The notes under the pieces are model-generated. The model was given only the letters and a program-made list of their open reading frames with translations, was not told the origin of the DNA and did not search any database. A stretch of 34,943 nt of DNA from Betaproteobacteria bacterium. Its GTDB lineage: Bacteria > Pseudomonadota > Gammaproteobacteria > Burkholderiales > Gallionellaceae. Each line of letters begins with the position of its first letter. Within the stretch, counting starts at the first letter, position 1. This document shows, piece by piece, positions 34,220-34,943 of the stretch. The position numbers were made by a program, and so were the translations under genes. The stretch spans positions 1 to 34,943 of the forward strand of contig JAGVIV010000050.1 in the NCBI GenBank assembly GCA_020055845.1, read 5' to 3'.

Positions 34220-34943
34220 TCAGATACCGGCCAGCGCGCGCGCCATGCGCAGCGCTTCGACCAGGCTCGATGCATCCGCTCGGCCGGTGCCCGCAATATC
34301 GAACGCCGTCCCGTGATCGGGACTGGTCCGCACCAGCGGCAGCCCGAGCGTCACGTTCACGCCCTTCTCCACGCCCAGGTACTTCACCGGGATCAGTCCC
34401 TGGTCGTGGTACATCGCCACCACCACGTCGAACTCGCCGCTGTCGGCCACGCCCGGCTGCTTCGCGCGCGCGCGCATGAACACGGTATCGGGCGCATGCG
34501 GGCCATCGGCGGCGATGCCTTCGGCGTGTGCCGCGGCGATGGCGGGCACGATGATCTCCTGCTCTTCCGAGCCGAAGAGTCCGCCCTCCCCAGCATGTGG
34601 ATTGAGCCCCGCGACTCCGATGCGCGGCGCGCGGCCCAGGGTGCGCGAGAGTGCGTGATGGGTGATGCGCAAGGTCTCGAGCACGCCGTCGAAGGTGACG
34701 GCCTCGATCGCCTGGCGCAGCGACATGTGGATGCTGACAAGCACTGTGCGCAGCTCGTCGTTGGCCAGCATCATGCGCACGGGCACCTCGGCCACGTCGC
34801 GGCCCAGATGCGCAGCGGCTTCGGCCTGCAGCAGTTCGGTGTGGCCCGGAAAAGGGAATCCCGCGGCGGACAGCGCCTCCTTGTGCAAGGGCGCGGTGAC
34901 GATGGCGGCGATCTCGCCCCGCAGCGCGACCCGCGCCGCCCAG
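34220..34943 (-). CDS. pdxA: 4-hydroxythreonine-4-phosphate dehydrogenase PdxA (partial, N-terminus outside window)
   Basis: PdxA oxidises 4-phosphohydroxy-threonine in the DXP-dependent vitamin B6 (pyridoxal phosphate) pathway. The visible C-terminal 240 residues include IVTAPLHKEALSAAGFPFPG, then HTELLQ, GLNPHAGEGGLFGSEE, and AMYHDQGLIPVKYLG, where the metal-binding His lies. The ending LPLVRTSPDHGTAFDIAGTGRAD is family-typical. The frame stays open through the window edge upstream of the Met at 34888, so that Met is internal and the gene is cut by the window. Convergent with mscL. Confidence 0.95.
   Translation of the reverse strand, partial: WAARVALRGEIAAIVTAPLHKEALSAAGFPFPGHTELLQAEAAAHLGRDVAEVPVRMMLANDELRTVLVSIHMSLRQAIEAVTFDGVLETLRITHHALSRTLGRAPRIGVAGLNPHAGEGGLFGSEEQEIIVPAIAAAHAEGIAADGPHAPDTVFMRARAKQPGVADSGEFDVVVAMYHDQGLIPVKYLGVEKGVNVTLGLPLVRTSPDHGTAFDIAGTGRADASSLVEALRMARALAGI

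Noticed and set aside
33345-34296. Minus-strand open frames overlapping mscL and the upstream gap
   Set aside because: They lie antisense to mscL and have low-complexity, Asp/His/Arg-rich or Ser/Thr-rich composition, with no domain or ribosome-binding site.

Overview
This window looks like a chromosomal segment of a high-GC betaproteobacterium of the order Burkholderiales, most likely Comamonadaceae (Variovorax/Acidovorax-like). The evidence is the sspB-sspA-petC-petB-petA gene order, a PVWY-type cytochrome b, and mscL and pdxA on the far side. This placement is inferred from gene content and codon style, not from a database match.

Layout. (1) 1-4095, minus strand: housekeeping genes sspB (partial), sspA and the cytochrome bc1 operon petABC, which ends in a clear intrinsic terminator. 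(2) 4243-5024, minus: a LuxR/NarL-type regulator whose receiver domain lacks the phospho-acceptor Asp, with its own terminator. (3) 5404-9535, plus: a group-4-capsule-type gfc operon made of a small GfcA-like exported peptide, a GfcB/YjbF lipoprotein and one large protein that fuses GfcC to GfcD/YjbH. (4) About 9590-10277: a truncated IS3-family element. (5) 10366-32967, minus: a large Wzx/Wzy-dependent polysaccharide cluster. In transcription order it holds wza, a TviB/WbpA-type dehydrogenase, wbpB, wbpD, wbpE, wzx, wzy, an asparagine-synthase-like amidotransferase, a glycosyltransferase, an unrecognised secreted 506-aa protein, wbpI, a second glycosyltransferase, a PglC-type initiating transferase, a PglD-type acetyltransferase, a PglE-type aminotransferase, etp, etk and wbpM. 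It ends at an intrinsic terminator. (6) A gene-free stretch of about 0.8 kb, then mscL (plus) and pdxA (minus, partial).

How the genes fit together. WbpM plus PglE/PglD-type enzymes would make UDP-di-N-acetylbacillosamine, and a PglC-type enzyme would load it on undecaprenyl phosphate. The dehydrogenase plus WbpB/E/D/I would make UDP-2,3-diacetamido-2,3-dideoxy-mannuronic acid. Two GT4-type glycosyltransferases would extend the lipid-linked sugar, and the amidotransferase may convert a uronic acid to its amide. Wzx flips the unit and Wzy polymerises it. Etk (tyrosine kinase/co-polymerase), Etp (phosphatase) and Wza (outer-membrane channel) control and export it, and the gfc products act in the periplasm and outer membrane. 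The E. coli group 4 capsule set gfcABCDE-etp-etk is therefore present, but split between a plus-strand arm and the two ends of a minus-strand arm.

Most interesting points: the GfcC-GfcD fusion; a strong intrinsic terminator inside the gfcB signal-peptide codons; the phosphorylation-site-less regulator; the unknown secreted protein translationally coupled inside the glycan operon; a sharp base-composition mosaic with an apparent breakpoint inside wbpE; and insertion of the whole locus between petABC and mscL.
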